Assembly: GCF_020382885.2 (NCBI RefSeq)
Contig: NC_058498.1
Coordinates: 10,576,501 to 10,640,500 of the forward strand
Source: Scatophagus argus
Lineage: Eukaryota > Chordata > Actinopteri > Scatophagidae
Reading direction: 5' to 3'
Length of the DNA: 64,000 nucleotides
A program made the translations under genes and the position numbers. Positions 23,436 to 36,829 of this stretch are shown one piece after another; within the stretch, counting starts at the first letter, position 1, and each line of letters opens with the position of its first letter. The notes beneath the pieces are model-generated. The model had not been told where the DNA came from, did not search any database, and worked only from the letters and a program-made list of their open reading frames with translations.

Positions 23436-26400
23436 CACTGTAACAAATTACCTGTAGAATTTAAAGTAAATACCAGGCGAAAAAGTTACCAATAAATAGC
23501 TGTTACTTGTTCTTAATTCAGTATCTTACTGTAGAATGGGTTTACAGTTAATTTTTGTTTGTCACATTTAGCAAACTGGGCAGGCTGTGGCTGCTGATAC
23601 TCCAAAATATATCAACACTATGTTAGATTATCTTGAGCTGCTAAATAAAGTACTGCAAAAACACATTTATTAGGACTCAAAACAGTGTTTATTACATCAT
23701 ACAATTATATTCAATACAGTGTACCAGATTGCATAAAAGATGTGTATGAAACGTATGAAACTTTCCTTTTTATGAGCCAATAGGCATATGCATGGAAAGC
23801 ATAAACATTGGACAGACTGCACAAGACTATTGCAGCGTAGTCACTCATATTCAACTCAAATTTGTAACAACAATGTCAAATGTGTAGCATGTAAAAACTA
23901 ACCTTATTTTGAAACCAGTTTTGTTAAAGAAATACCATGTGCCATTGTCCTTACTTTTGCGACAGGCTCAAAGCCATTCATAGCCCATTAATCTTTTGAG
24001 AAGTGCAGAGACATGAGGGCTGACACTGTTGTTACTCTTTTTGTGCACCTTCCCACTTCTTCGACTGATCCACTTTGTCATCTTTGTGCCAGAGGTTGGG
24101 TTGATCTCGATGAAGCATCTGAAGTCACAAAATCAGAGAAAAAGACACTTAATGAAATACAATGTTCGAAGAGACAGCAAAACCCATCAAGTTGTGGAGA
24201 CTAGTTTATCATTTTTCCAAATATGCAAAACTTCAAAACAAAAATTTGCTTTAATTGCAGATGGTCCGTCCATGCAAGCTAAAGCAGAAATAATAATAAT
24301 AATCCACTAGCATCCCCTTTGAAGCACTTACCTTTGGATGAACTCCAGTGTGCTCGAGGCCTCCTCTTGGTACACCAGATTGAAGACGTAATAGCACGAG
24401 AAAAACACTGCCATGCCAGCCACAATGTTCTGGTGTGGACCCACAACCACTTGTCCCGCAATGCTAAGCATCCAGCTCGTTGGCGTGAGAACATCAGCTA
24501 AACATAAATAAACATATGCTTTATTATTGTTCTTCTGATTGTTCTTCAGATGCATGTTCTTTCTGTTGCCCTTCCACATGAAAATATCCATAGATTAAAT
24601 TAATTCATACTAGTCATTCATATAGTCTCTAGCTTTGCAACAGACTAAAAAAATACACTACCTACGACGATAAGTCTTGGAGACTCAGGAAGTGGCATTG
24701 TTCTCTCAATGTCAGCCGCTGTTGAGAACGCCTGTAAGACAAAGAAAAAATAAAGTGAAAACATAATCAGTAAATCCTATTATAGTTTCACTCTCATGGC
24801 CACACTGTTTGCACTTGTACATCTCTATGCTACAAAGTACAAAAAAGAGAAAACAAAACGAGTATGTCCAAAAACAACACAAATACAATAAGCAGAGCTT
24901 TAAGTAACCACAAATTTAACTAACCACATTTGGCTGTGCCCTCATTGGTGTCATAATGTAAGGACTAGTATTTCGCTATCCACTTAGTACAGCAAGAATA
25001 GTACTTAACTTAACTTACATGAGTTCCCTGAGCTTCTATATTAGCACAGATGTTGTGCTGAATCTCAACTACGTCAAATTTTAAAATCTCACAAATCAAA
25101 ACATGGTCAGCAATATAAACGTAACTGACAAATTTTTACCTGAAAATTGTCTTCACAGATGTGTGGTGATGATCACTGTGCTCTCTGCAGTAGGGCTCAC
25201 CGCCCAGGGTTTTCCTCTGCGTCTGTAGCAAGAGGACAGTTCAACAGCAAAACATGCATGCTGGTTACTGATGAGGTTAAACAATTTAACTGCTTAGCCA
25301 ATGTTAATTGTGCCTTTTTTCTATAACATAATCTTACCCAATATCAGATGTAACTCTCTGCCCAGATGGATTCCTCCAAGGTCCCACTCCAGACTGCTTC
25401 ACTTGGTGGAGCTGTAAGAGATGACTGATTGCTTGATTGGACTTCCATGCAATAAGAATTGTTGATATCGGCACATTAATTATATATAACTTCAGTTTCA
25501 GACGTCAACAATTTAATTCTTACTAATCACAATTGAAGTTATGACATCTTTAATTAAATTTGTACTCTATCTTCTATCTTTTCTCTCTCACTTTCACACA
25601 CAGATGACTGACGTTTGACAGCAAAAAATTACTTTTTAATGGACACAATTTTGGACTTAAGGGCAGGGATATATCAGATTCTTAGCAACAAACCTCTTCC
25701 AGTTCTAATTAAACCCAATAAAAACTCTGAAGATTCAATGTTAAGTATTAGCCGAGCTCAAGCTCACACAGTGTGTAAAGCGTGTGTGCTACTGTAACTG
25801 CAGTATAAATTACCATGGTGAGCATGCAAAACAGAGGAAAACCCCCCGGACTTAGTACCTCTGTAATGTCATACTAACGTGTAACATAATACCATAACGT
25901 GTAACGTGACAACTATGCGCAATCGGCTTTCGCTCCAACAGTTTTCTAACCTGGAGGGTTTTAGATAATGTGCTAGCAATCCCTCTGTCCTGGAGGTGAC
26001 GGGGCTAATGCCGGAAGCTAGCGATAGCTTAACTTAACCAGTATTTCGCTAGCTAACATTTGCAAAAACAGTGCAGTCTGCGTCCCACAACCCGTATTCC
26101 GTATAAAACACGACTAAGATAAATAAAATAAAGTGAAATACCGTCACTCACACAAATAAAGAATTATTATACTTACCGAAATGCTGGTTTTGCAGCTTCC
26201 TCTTCACCGATCTCTTGCCTGCTTCGTGTCTGTCGGCAACACGCATATTCTTTAATTAAATTAAACGTGCAAACGAGTCTGATATACGGTCAAATTATAT
26301 TGTATGAAGTTACCGTTTGATTAACATTTGAATTTTGTAGGCTAATACCGTGTTACTTACAATATTGACTTGATGGATGTCGGGTTCACTACCCCGCGTC

Positions 26401-26662
26401 CGCCAGTAACTAAATGTCATGTCCTCTTTCAAACCGCCTTCTAATAACAGTGTTTAACTGTAATATGTATCGTTTACAGTCAGAACTCAGTGAAAACACA
26501 ACCATCCTGTAATTTTACAGAAAAAAATTAAATTAACTTTAAGTTACTGTAATTATTTATCACCCATAATGCATTGCAAGATACAGTTACACCTAGTAAA
26601 ATATTAGAACAAGAAGCTACTGTAATTTTTTACTGTAGAAATTACAGAAATTTGTTACAGTG
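23436..26662. mobile_element. CACTA/EnSpm-like DNA transposon, about 3.2 kb
   Basis: The left end starts CACTGTAACAAATT (23,436) and the right end is its exact reverse complement, AATTTGTTACAGTG, ending at 26,662. Both ends are flanked by CA (23,434-23,435 and 26,663-26,664), a 2-bp duplication as CACTA-type elements make. Inside the ends are many short subterminal repeats around ACTGTA and TTACAG (23,455-23,560; 26,440-26,640), also typical of the group. No transposase was found, so the copy is non-autonomous. It contains a spliced minus-strand gene. The superfamily is inferred from ends only. Confidence 0.6.
23968..24731 (-). CDS. Spliced gene of a multicopy fish family (LEFIQR...INP) in transposon
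   Basis: Three minus-strand exons join in frame: 24,731-24,662, 24,497-24,332 and 24,118-23,968, all with GT-AG borders, ending at TGA. The first in-frame ATG is at 24,698, giving 117 aa. The product has an acidic start (ERTMPLPESPRL), a hydrophobic middle (IVAGMAVFFSCYYVFNLVYQ), then EEASSTLEFIQRCFIEINP and a basic tail. I recall this C-terminal module (YQEEAxxTLEFIQRxFxxINP) from many uncharacterised teleost proteins, some with SAM domains; their function is unknown. Likely further exons upstream (25,222-25,140; 25,411-25,338; about 26,230-26,177, all with good splice sites) do not give one continuous frame with it, so the 5' part is non-coding or decayed. It may be a captured host gene, an element-encoded accessory gene, or a pseudogene. 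Confidence 0.5.
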
Positions 26663-26669
26663 CAGATAA

Positions 26670-29600
26670 TACAAATGACAAATCAAAATTCATTGTTTCA
26701 CATGATGACTCATTATTGACAAGAATTTCATCTATATGCGAATGGCATTATGAAAATTAAAATTTATATTTGTTGTTCTTAATTTGATCTAATTTATTGC
26801 ACTGCAATAAAGCAGCAAAAGTACCCGCAAGGATTGCCTAGTGTCCAAGACTACAGGACATAAGCACATACAGGAAGTCTTTCCAGTGATGAAAACACTC
26901 TTCTACTTCACTCTTACAATGCTGCAATGAAGGTCATGGTCATGATGAACACAGGGAGTTTTCACAGTTTCACTGAGACGGACTCATACGGACTAACAAA
27001 GCAGAGCAGAGAAGCAAACAGAACTCCCCATGCATAAAAGATACTGACATATATAAGGAATGAGTTCCTTCCACACTTAATACTTGTGCATTTAGGGCTG
27101 GGAGTTTATTTTATTACGATTCCCATACAACATGAAGAGCACAAAACTGTTAATAGCTCAGTTTGAGCTGCTTGTGCCATTTCCAAAGCCGATTGAGATT
27201 GAGAGTGAGGACAACATAGAACAAATGGAAGAAATGCTCAGTATTATTCATCTGAGTAAAACAAAGCATCAAACATCAACATGCAGCAATTTCCACTGCA
27301 GTTCTTTTCACCACATTTTCCATTATCTGAGACAAAGTGAACCGATGTAATCACATTTACTTTGGCTATGAATGACTGCACAACAACATTACCCTATTCA
27401 GCACCAGGACAAACCTTCCCATCATCGTGCTATATAAGAAAGTGAATAACAGGATGTAAAACAATTATTTTCTGGTATGTCATTAAAGAATGATATCCAT
27501 ATAGTGTTGCATTGGTGCAATCTACTTTAAGGCATAGCCTTGAACGTTACCCTGTTTCTATTGCTGGGAATAAGGAGTGCTTTGTGAGAACTAAAAAGAG
27601 AACATCCACTCTACAGCCACTTATTATTTTTCACCTGTTAAGCATCCCTAATTATACTAACCCTCAGTTCTTAATAGCCAGTCTGAAAATGATGCAAACC
27701 TTGGAGTCCTTTAATTGGAGCTGATTTATAAATATACCTACTGAGGAGGAGTTTGATCATCAGTGCACCGTTTTGAGCTATGAAAAAGAGAAAGAGAGAG
27801 AGAGAACCACAGATACTGTTGTGCCAATTAAACTACATTTAAGCTACATTTATTTAAGCTGCACTTTTGACAGGAAATGTCATTATTGAAAAGAAGCCAC
27901 AAGTCTCAGCTGCACTGGAATAGGTGGACATCTCGCCCTCTTTTCAAATCCTCCTTTTAGTTTCTCTGCTTTTACAGTTTCAGTTTCATTCACTCCCTAA
28001 AAACTCTCTAAAGTGGGTCCTCTTATTGTAAAAGATAAGTGAGACTGTTTGTTGTGTTACTATGGTGCATCCACAATAATAAGCTTTTATGACCCGCAGT
28101 AAACCATATAGGACTTATTGGCCCTGGGTTTTGCCTCTCTATCAGGTTAGGTATGAAGTAGACTTGAGAGTAACTTTGTGTGCTATTAATGTATTAATAA
28201 TACAGAAAGATACAAAAAACAAGTGCAGTTTATTTTCTCTCTTTTTTTCCACATACATTACTCATCACTACCTCCCTGTAGTTCTCATCGGCTCCTAATA
28301 TATCGATCCATGTCAAAACAAGCGTGAACCCACTGTGTTTTAAACACTTAGTTTAGTTTGTTCAAAACATGAATGAATGTTGAGAACTTCAGACTCTGAG
28401 AAACACACTGATGCAGAGCTGGAATGATAGGTGTTGGAAGCAAACACTGGCCACATTAGCTGCCTGAATTATATTGATGATCCAATGTAACAACAGCTCA
28501 CCAAAAGCTTCACAATTGCAAATGTTTTACAAAGATCAAGCGGCCAGATGCATAATTCAGTAGTCAGAGTCCTCTTAGGGATATTGCTACTGATAAAAGG
28601 ACAAGTTATGAAGAAAAAAATATTAAATCTTCATCTGGTTTACACTTTAATACATTAATAAAGCTGGTGACATTTTTCTTCTGCCTCTTTTGATGAATAA
28701 CCTTTACAATATGCAAATACACAAAAGCAGTGGCAGCCGTGAAGCATAGCCCAATAATATGAAAAGTGTTTAGCTGACTCAAAGTTCCCACGTTCATGAA
28801 TTAAAACCTGCCTATTAATCTTATTAACTACAGTATTTGGAAGAAAAATATGGCACATAAGACACAATAACCTTGAGGAGGGAATGAATAATACTGCATT
28901 ACATGTATTACAAAATTACTCTTACAAACCTATGCTACAAACAGCCGTAAAATCAAATCTAAATTACAAAACACTCCAACAACACACCTATAATATGCAG
29001 ATGATTTGAGCAGATTATTCTAGTGATAAGTGAACAATTACCGCACTGCCATACACCCGAAAGAAAGACCCTGTACATGTTGAGATAAGGAATAACCATC
29101 TCTGGTAACTCGTATCTCAGTGGGAGTCATTTAGCTGTGAAGGGTTCTGTGAGAGTAATGGGACACCAGCACAGAGGTGCACAGTTTCAAATTGATGAAA
29201 GTGAAAATTTAAAAAAAACTAAATTAGATTAAATCAAAGCGTGAAAGCAACGGTGTCTCTTCATTTTTTAAAATTAAATTTTAAATTAATTTAATGATGC
29301 TGGGCTGAGGTGAATATTCTGAATGACGCTCAGGTTCACTTTTTTTTTACTCACACGTTGAGATTGCTGAAGAAATTAGAGTTGTCTTCTTTGTCTGGAT
29401 TACGTTTCTGAAGGGCGGGCATTTAAGCACATCTGTTGGCCTTAAGATGGAAAAGCAATTAGGGTTCAGAAAATAAGCGTTTACTCAGAAAAATCGATGG
29501 ACCTGTCTAATCATAACACATGCTCAGGGGAATATGCAATGGACATCTGCGGACTGCAGATTTAAGTAACACAAGATGGCATAAATTGTGACAAAGGCTG

Positions 29601-32600
29601 ACCTGTCTGCCTACTTTAACGATTTTAGAAAAAAAGCTATTGAGTCAGAAAGAAGGGATTTAAAAAATTTATAAATAAAGATATTCTGATTCTGATCTGA
29701 ACAACATGTCTGTCTATCGATGGTTAAACATGTATTTTCTTTTTTTTATCATAAAGAGCTTATGTTGATTTGTTTTTGTCCATTTATTCTTTGCATTCAT
29801 TCATTCTTTATGGAGAAGGAGATTTTTTTTCTATATATTTTTTTTATTGTCAACAAATCTCATAAAAGACTAACAATAGGCCAAAAATACATAGTTTCAT
29901 CTTCTTTTAAAGCTAAATTATACTCTAAAACAGTTTGGCAACCTTCATATTAAACAAACATTACCAAAATAGGAGGCAAATTTGTACCCAAGTAATTAAG
30001 TTTGTTTCACGTGGCCTGTTTTTAGCTGCGGATTTCATGAGCTTCAGAGTCACCACAGTGTGACGTGTCAAAACGGACAACAACATGAAACATTTCAGCC
30101 AATTTAAACTTTTTAACAGTATTTGGCTATGGAGATCACAAAGAAAACTTTCAGAGCCAATACAACATATGTGTATTATATATGATATACTTTGCAGTAA
30201 AAATTTAAGTTATGGTATAAAAAATTTAAAATAAGCTGTGACAGAGTCCAAGTCACATTTTATTTGAGCTAATTTTACTTGAACTTTTAATTTTCTGCTA
30301 CTTCCACTCCACATTCGCCTCCAAAATGTTGTACTTTTTACTGCACTACATTTATACAGCTTTAGTTAAAAGCTACTTTGCAGATTCAGCTTATTCAGGG
30401 TTCATAGAGTATTAATCTTGATGTGTAACATGTAGGGTGAATTACTGATGGGGACCACAGAGCGGTGACTACAGCTGCATAAGAGTCAAAACAGGGCAAA
30501 CATAAATACATTTATTGTATATATAAATGAGGGGCTATTTCTAGTGGGAGGTGGAGAGTTTTAGTTTACATTCTGCAAATGCTCATTTGGTGGGTCAATT
30601 ATGCCACATAATGGTGTGTTTAGTGGAGCCTGTCTGGACCTTGAGACAAAGAAGTTTTGTGAAAGCAGTAACTTTAAATTCAGCCAATAAAACAATATCT
30701 ACCAATCTATTCAAGCCATTTAAACAAATCACATCAGTACAACAGTATTCATTTATACATATATAGTCTAAAACACAATGGCACTGCTTCCAATAAGCAG
30801 TAGGGAGGAAAGAGAAAAAGACATCACTGCTCTCTGAGTGTCAAAGCCCCAACAGCATCTTTCATCGTGCATTCACATGGATAAACAACATGAAAACTGC
30901 TGCTTAAATTGCAAAGAGCTGATGTGTGACACAGTGCAACACATTCAGAAAGAATTCGGCAATGTTTTTATTATAGACCGCTAAAAGAGAGGAACTTGAG
31001 GTTACAATATACTTAAGTGCAGTGTAGTGTTAATGAACAAAGTGCACAGCTTTCTGAATGTATTAAAATCATTTGCTATTTTATCTGACATTCCTGAGAT
31101 GCCTAGTGAGCCCCAAGACCTGCAGTACATCTCGTCTGTCACTCTTACTCATGTATTAATACTTTGATTTATGTTCACACAGCCGTAAAAGGAAAATAAA
31201 TACTAAATGATGCATGCATTGCCTTCTCCAAATGCTCTGTTTACAGCCACGTGACCCACAGAACAGTTTGAGATGGAATATTAAAAACAGCTCTGAGTAG
31301 GGTGAGACTGAAAATCTGTTTATGGAAAAATTGGTCTGATTTCTGTCTCGTTATCATCTTATTTGCACCTCAAGAGGAACTATTTTTCAAAATAGTCAGC
31401 CTTCAAAATTACTCAGACGTTCAAAGATTGTGGTGAAATCAAAGACACTGAAGTGAGTGAGGATGAACGCGAAAAAATAAGTTTAGCACAAAAACATTTT
31501 TGATGGATAGCAGCTCTTCAAAAAAAAAAAAAAAAAAATTGAATGAAATTTTAATCTATTGTGCTACATATTAATTGAGAATAATTAAGTGGATGTTTTG
31601 AATGTGATTTTGCAGCAGTTGATAAGATTTAGAATATGTGCAAAACATCACTGATTATTACCATGACCAGAGCATACTTGTGATGCATTTGAGCTTCCAG
31701 AGGTTCATTCAAATCTCAGCCATGTATTGCAGCCAGAAATAGAGGAGCAAAAGCCTCTTTAGAATGTATATGTAATCAGAGTATGAGCCATTTGACTAAT
31801 TGATTCAGCTAAGCTTGATCACTTCAGTGGCTCACTTCTGTCTCATTAGTCTTTATTTAAAGTCTAAAAAAAGATGTAGTATTCCACCTTGGGGCTGCTA
31901 AGCTGAAATTAATGACTGAGACCCAAGAGCAATTACAAAACCACCATAACGTATGAAAATGACCCCCTGCCTGCTCAAGACAGACGCCTCAATTTCACAA
32001 ACAAGTTATAGGAAAGTTGGCAAACGTTTCACCTTTCCGACTCTCTCTGTTAGGCTGATAACCGACAATAACTGCAAATACTGAAGTGAAAGGAAAAGTG
32101 CACTGTGTGAAAATAATATTGAGCTTTTTAGTCAGCCTTTGTCCTAAATCTTGAGGGAGCATATTCAGGAAAATCTACCTCAGAATGCAACGGACTGAGA
32201 CACTTTTTAATGAGGTAAACATGCCACAAAATAACTCTTATGGTCCTAACATATGGCTACTTCCTGTGGTCACTGTTTGCTTTAAACCAAGCCTCTTATT
32301 TCAGGTTGGCTTGGCTACAGACACTGCAGTTCTAGTAATCTTTAACAAAGAGTTTCAGGCACGTCTCCTGCCACATCTGTACAGCCTATTCTATTTGATT
32401 TGTACTGGTTCACCACACAACAGGTCATGCTGCTGCTTCAAGGCGTAATATGTAATAGAAGGTCATAATAAGGCACAGAAGCTTTTATGCTTGATCACGG
32501 GGGAAATGATGTATCGATAAAAACAAAAGCCACATGAAGCATCTGACCTAAACACTGGACCTGTGTGGACTGATAAGGACACTTAAATATTCCTCAAATT
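26670..32600. other. Gene desert
   Basis: No supported gene. It contains scattered poly-A/T runs and, near 29,655-29,700, an AATAAAGATATTCTGATTCTGA stretch that looks like a LINE 3' tail. A run of about 18 A lies at 31,519-31,537. Confidence 0.5.
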
Positions 32601-32610
32601 TATACTTGAG

Positions 32611-32945
32611 GGGGCAGTCGTGACTAGAGGTTGGAGAAGTGGCTTGGATTGGAAGGTTGCCGGTTCGATTCCCCCACCGGACAGGCAGGAAAAATTTGGG
32701 TGTGGTGGAGTGATTAATGGGAAAATTACTCCCCCCCTCCATTAACTGCCTGCCCTTGAGCAAGGCACTTAACCCCCAGTTTGTTCCTCAGACGCTTGAT
32801 AGTTGCAGCCCACTGCTCCTGTGTGTTTCACTGCATGATGCATGTGTGTGTGTTTCAGTCAGTGATGGGTTAAATGCAGAGAAGTAATTTCCCAGCTTGG
32901 GATTAATAAAGTAAATAAAATTTAAAAAATAAAAATAAAAAAAAA
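32611..32945 (+). mobile_element. tRNA-derived SINE
   Basis: The head (32,620-32,690) has a pol III box B, GGTTCGATTCCCC, with an upstream TGGCTTGGATTGGAA stretch in the box A position. The body contains the AGGCACTTAACCCC motif found in fish tRNA-SINEs and ends in GGGATTAATAAAGT plus an A-rich tail (32,905-32,945). Confidence 0.8.
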
Positions 32946-32949
32946 GAGA

Positions 32950-34415
32950 GAAATGCAAAACAGCACGTTTTCTAGTTCAGCTTGTTGCACCCTCTTCTTC
33001 TGCAGTGGTTCAATAGCACCCAAGTGGAGATTTGTGCAACCAGCTGTTTATTTTGAGGCTCCCCATTTTATGAGAAATCTTTTAAATTTGCACTATATTT
33101 GGGTTGAAACTTGTGTTTTGCTAATCAGGGTTATGTTGTGCCTTTCTTTGTCTACTCTGGGTATCATCTGGATTTATTACGCTCACAGTGACAGATTTGA
33201 CTGTGTGCCTGTCCTGCCCAAGGACATGACCATGAGGGAACAGAGAATTGTAACAGTGAAGGCAAGCAGTTGCTTCATCTAATCAGCTAACAGTGACTAA
33301 CTCAGTTTCCAAATCAATGTCTGGCTGAAATCGAGACAGATGACTGGCTGCTGGAGAGAAAGACACAAAGAGACAGACAGACTGATTGGAGAGTGTCAAA
33401 GGGTCTGGTTGAGCAGCAAAGTAGAGGAACAAAAGGAAGGTCCCATGATAGATTTTTGGGAGCAATCTGCTTCCTCAATCATGACCACCACCAGAGTGAG
33501 AAGGTACAGTACAGTGTAGCAACACACCTTTGACAACCACAATTTAATTGACTCTTCAGCTAGTCTTCAACCAAGAGGGGCCCTGGATGAGTGAAAGGGA
33601 GGCCCTGTGAAATACAACCAAATCACTGGCTCACATCAATAGATAACATACATAGTCATGGCATCAAACTCAGACTCATTTAAAACTTAGAAGGACTTCA
33701 GTAATAGTAAAACTTAAAGGCAGCAGTGTTTATTCATCTTTTCACCTAGTCCCATTATATTCAAAAGAAGGAAAACATTTCTGCAGACGTCCCCAAACTC
33801 AGCATCAAACACCAAAACTTTCTAGATAGATAAATAGCATTACAGGTAAAGGAAAAAAAATGTGTATTTTAATTGTTCCTGTCGATATCTTGGCAATCAG
33901 AAACAAATACTGACCTCTACTGTACATGTTGTGCAAGTCAAGCACCTGAAGTGTTGTGCAAGTATGTAATGCTTTACATTCAGATGCTTTTACTGCACGT
34001 TTGCAGCTGAAAGTGCTCTACAGAACCGGTGACAATGACTGCTGTCCTCATGAATTTACTGAAGATTCGAACACACACACCCTGACATCTTGTTTGGCGA
34101 CATGAAATTGTCTAGAGCTAAGACAAGCTATATGTGAAAGTAACATTATTTTATTATCCATAAAACAGGCCTCAGAATTATTAAATAAATGCTGGTGAAA
34201 TCCTTCTGGTCATTCCTTCAAAATGACTACAGTATCAGCACATATGCCCACCAGTTCATGTCAACTGGATGACTGGGCATCATCTGTGTTGATCTCAAGG
34301 TACAGCAATTACATACACAGCTGTGTTAGATCCACGCATAAACCCGAAATGCTGACAGTGAGCAGTCTGATGTGGATGTTCACCTCACATCTTTTCATCT
34401 GCCATCAATCCTCTT
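32950..34415. other. Intergenic DNA, no supported gene
   Basis: A 109-codon plus-strand frame (32,953-33,282) has hydrophobic stretches but starts in the SINE tail and shows no splice or domain support. I do not call it a gene. Confidence 0.45.
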
Positions 34416-34419
34416 GTCT

Positions 34420-36710
34420 TCAGTAGTAATAGCTTCCGAAAACTGCCACCACACAGAACAAGCTGTCCTACAGAAGTAAAACATAATTCATTGTAAATTG
34501 TACTGGAACTGTACAAAACAGGAGTCTGACCCCACCACCCCCCGTGTCTGAGGAAGTAGAAAAAAAATGCACCTACATTCATGAAAACGTCCTCAGCATA
34601 GTTGTCTGTGTCAGCATCCCAAAAACACCTTGAGGACATCCTGCTCAGACAGAAGAGCAGACAGCACACATTTTTAATTTATCTGGGTATTTACTGACAT
34701 TGGTGATGTAAATGTGACGACTAGCTAGACTACTAGCCCCTGCTACTGACATATTGCTTTGATAATGGTATTTTGAAACTGTGATAACACAGCAGGAAAG
34801 AAGTCTTCAAATCAGAAAATATCAGTTAAATAATGCTGTAAGCTCGATGTCAGTTAATTAATGGAATTTTTTTCTGGAATTCTAAAATATCTTCTCATTA
34901 CTTTTAAATATATTGATACATCAATACAATACATCAATAGTCTTCAACAGCACAACAAATTTTACACATGCTTTCCCAGACAATATAGTGGTTCTTTAAA
35001 CTGTAACAGCTATTGCGTTCACCAATACCAAATGATCACTCACTTGACTCCTTGTCCTCGTTGTTCTCCAATGAACACCTGAACGACAAGCTTGTATCTG
35101 TCAAACCCTGCATCTGCTGAGGAAGAATAAGCTGTAACAGGAGAACACTGTGCGGGGACAATGCGGATAGGTGCTTTACTGGTAAATTCTACTGTGCAGA
35201 AAACATCCATCCATTTTCTATACCGCTGATCCATCAGGTGCATCTGTCCCAGCTGACTACGGGCGAGAGGCGGGCTACATCAACACACAAAGACAGACAA
35301 CCACACACACGCACACACTCACACCTACAGGAAATGTAGAGCAGCCAATTAACCTAATGAGCATGTTTTGGGGACTGGGGGAGGAAGCCGGAGTACCCGT
35401 AGAAAACCCTTGCAAGCACAGGGAGAACATGCAAACTCTGCAAAGAAGGGCCACCACTGTGCCGCCCCTAGTAAAACATGTTAAGAGTATTACTTGTTTA
35501 CTTTTCACATAATTTTCAATGGGAAAAGCCCATTTTTTAGTTAGCTTAATTCTTCTGGCTACATTTTTTTATTCAGGTCACATTGTATCTGTTTCCTTCT
35601 CCAAGGGCTTCAGTCTGGTTCTGTGCAGTCAGACACAACAATCAAAAGCAGCAGTTTGTTTCATAAGTTGCAGAACATATTTTGTCTGCAGCGTGGCAGG
35701 AGGGTAATGACAGTATAAAACCTTTTCCAAAGTAACCCATCATAACCCAGAAGGACACTTCAATCAAGTCACTTTTTCACAGTCTAGTTTTGTTTACTTT
35801 TTATTTTGTTGGGGATTGTATTTAGTCAACATCAGGCAGTTCATATAATAAAATCTATATATATATATAATATTAAATCAGACTGATTCCGCTTCTGTTT
35901 TCTGTTTGGGTGACCATTTTCATTTATATTTTCATGATTATTTTGAACCCATTTCTCCCCCAACCCTAATTTCTTTCTTTCTTTTTGAGTTCGGACACAA
36001 ATGAAGCACAAAGAATCACTCACTCTTCAGCTTGTCCTTAATGCAGTCTGCAAGTGAACTGGACAGCTCTGGTACTTCCTCTGGGTCGTACCGCATCCCA
36101 GACAGTCGCTCCCTCACAATTTCACGAATACACTCCTTCACAATGGCTGGCTTGAACCTGAAATATTTAAGTGATGAACATGGCAGGAAAAATTAACTTA
36201 TATCACCTTCCACAGATGTCCACAATTCATCCTTCAGTATGGGTCACAGAGTTACATAAGTCTCTTAACAGATGATTGTTGCATATTTTATTTATGGGCC
36301 AAACTATATGTGAACATATGATTCAGCACCGGCCTGGTGACTGGACAAATTTATCACTACTCTTTCACCTTTCTTCGAGTTGTCCTTATAGCCAACGTTA
36401 GTTTAATGCGAGCTAAGTGACATGCGTCCAGGAGCTACCAAATTGGCTAACAACAGTATTAATGCCAAATACTGTTATTTTAAAAATGTATCTTTTGAGA
36501 AAACGGAACTAACGTCACAAGTTTAGATAGAGTGGAAGACGCTTAAACAGTGTCATATCAATAAAAACATGTCGTCAGTGGGTTAGCTTGGGTCGTTGAG
36601 CTCGCTGGCTAAAGGCTAACTTCACCTGCTAGAAATGACATTTCACTACTTTGACTGACTCACTTGTGCTGATGATTAGGTCGTATGATGTATGTATCTG
36701 TGCCGTCCAT
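34420..36710 (-). CDS. dynlt2b: Dynein light chain Tctex-type 2B
   Basis: Tctex1-family light chain of the dynein-2 motor (formerly TCTEX1D2), which drives retrograde intraflagellar transport in cilia. Five minus-strand exons, 36,710-36,664, 36,157-36,024, 35,116-35,044, 34,640-34,577 and 34,467-34,420, all have GT-AG borders and join in frame to 121 aa. Diagnostic stretches are FKPAIVKECIREIVRERL (exon 2), GFDRYKLVVQVFIGEQRGQG (exon 3), SSRCFWDADTDNYAEDVF (exon 4) and a C-terminus DSLFCVVAVFGSYYY (exon 5). This is the whole Tctex1 fold; human DYNLT2B is about 142 aa and differs mainly in a longer N-terminus. Exon 3 has a CAGCAG acceptor, so one residue may be optional. The promoter carries an X-box. 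Confidence 0.93.
35205..35470. repeat. High-copy fish interspersed repeat in dynlt2b intron
   Basis: The plus strand carries the series CATCCATTTTCTATACCGCT, CCCAGCTGACTACGGGCGAG, ACACTCACACCTACAGGAAA, GGAGGAAGCCGGAGTACCCG and GGGAGAACATGCAAACTCTG. This is a well-known dispersed repeat of fish genomes. I cannot assign its class by eye. It lies in the intron between exons 3 and 2 of dynlt2b and includes a short AC-rich stretch. Confidence 0.75.
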
Positions 36711-36805
36711 TACACGCCAACAATACGGAGTTAACTACAACAAAACGGTGAAGAGTAAAGAAAGCAGACGACTGCTAAACAGCTAATCTATGCAGAGTTG
36801 TATTC

Positions 36806-36819
36806 GTTTCTATAGAAAC
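36806..36819. promoter_or_regulatory. X-box (RFX site) upstream of dynlt2b
   Basis: GTTTCTATAGAAAC is a perfect palindrome that fits the X-box pattern RYYNYY-N2-RRNRAC. It lies 96 bases before the dynlt2b ATG. RFX factors switch on cilium genes through this site, which fits the role of the gene. Confidence 0.65.
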
Positions 36820-36829
36820 GTCTTTTCGT

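Noticed and set aside
32953-33282. 109-codon frame after the SINE
   Set aside because: Starts within the SINE tail and shows no family features.
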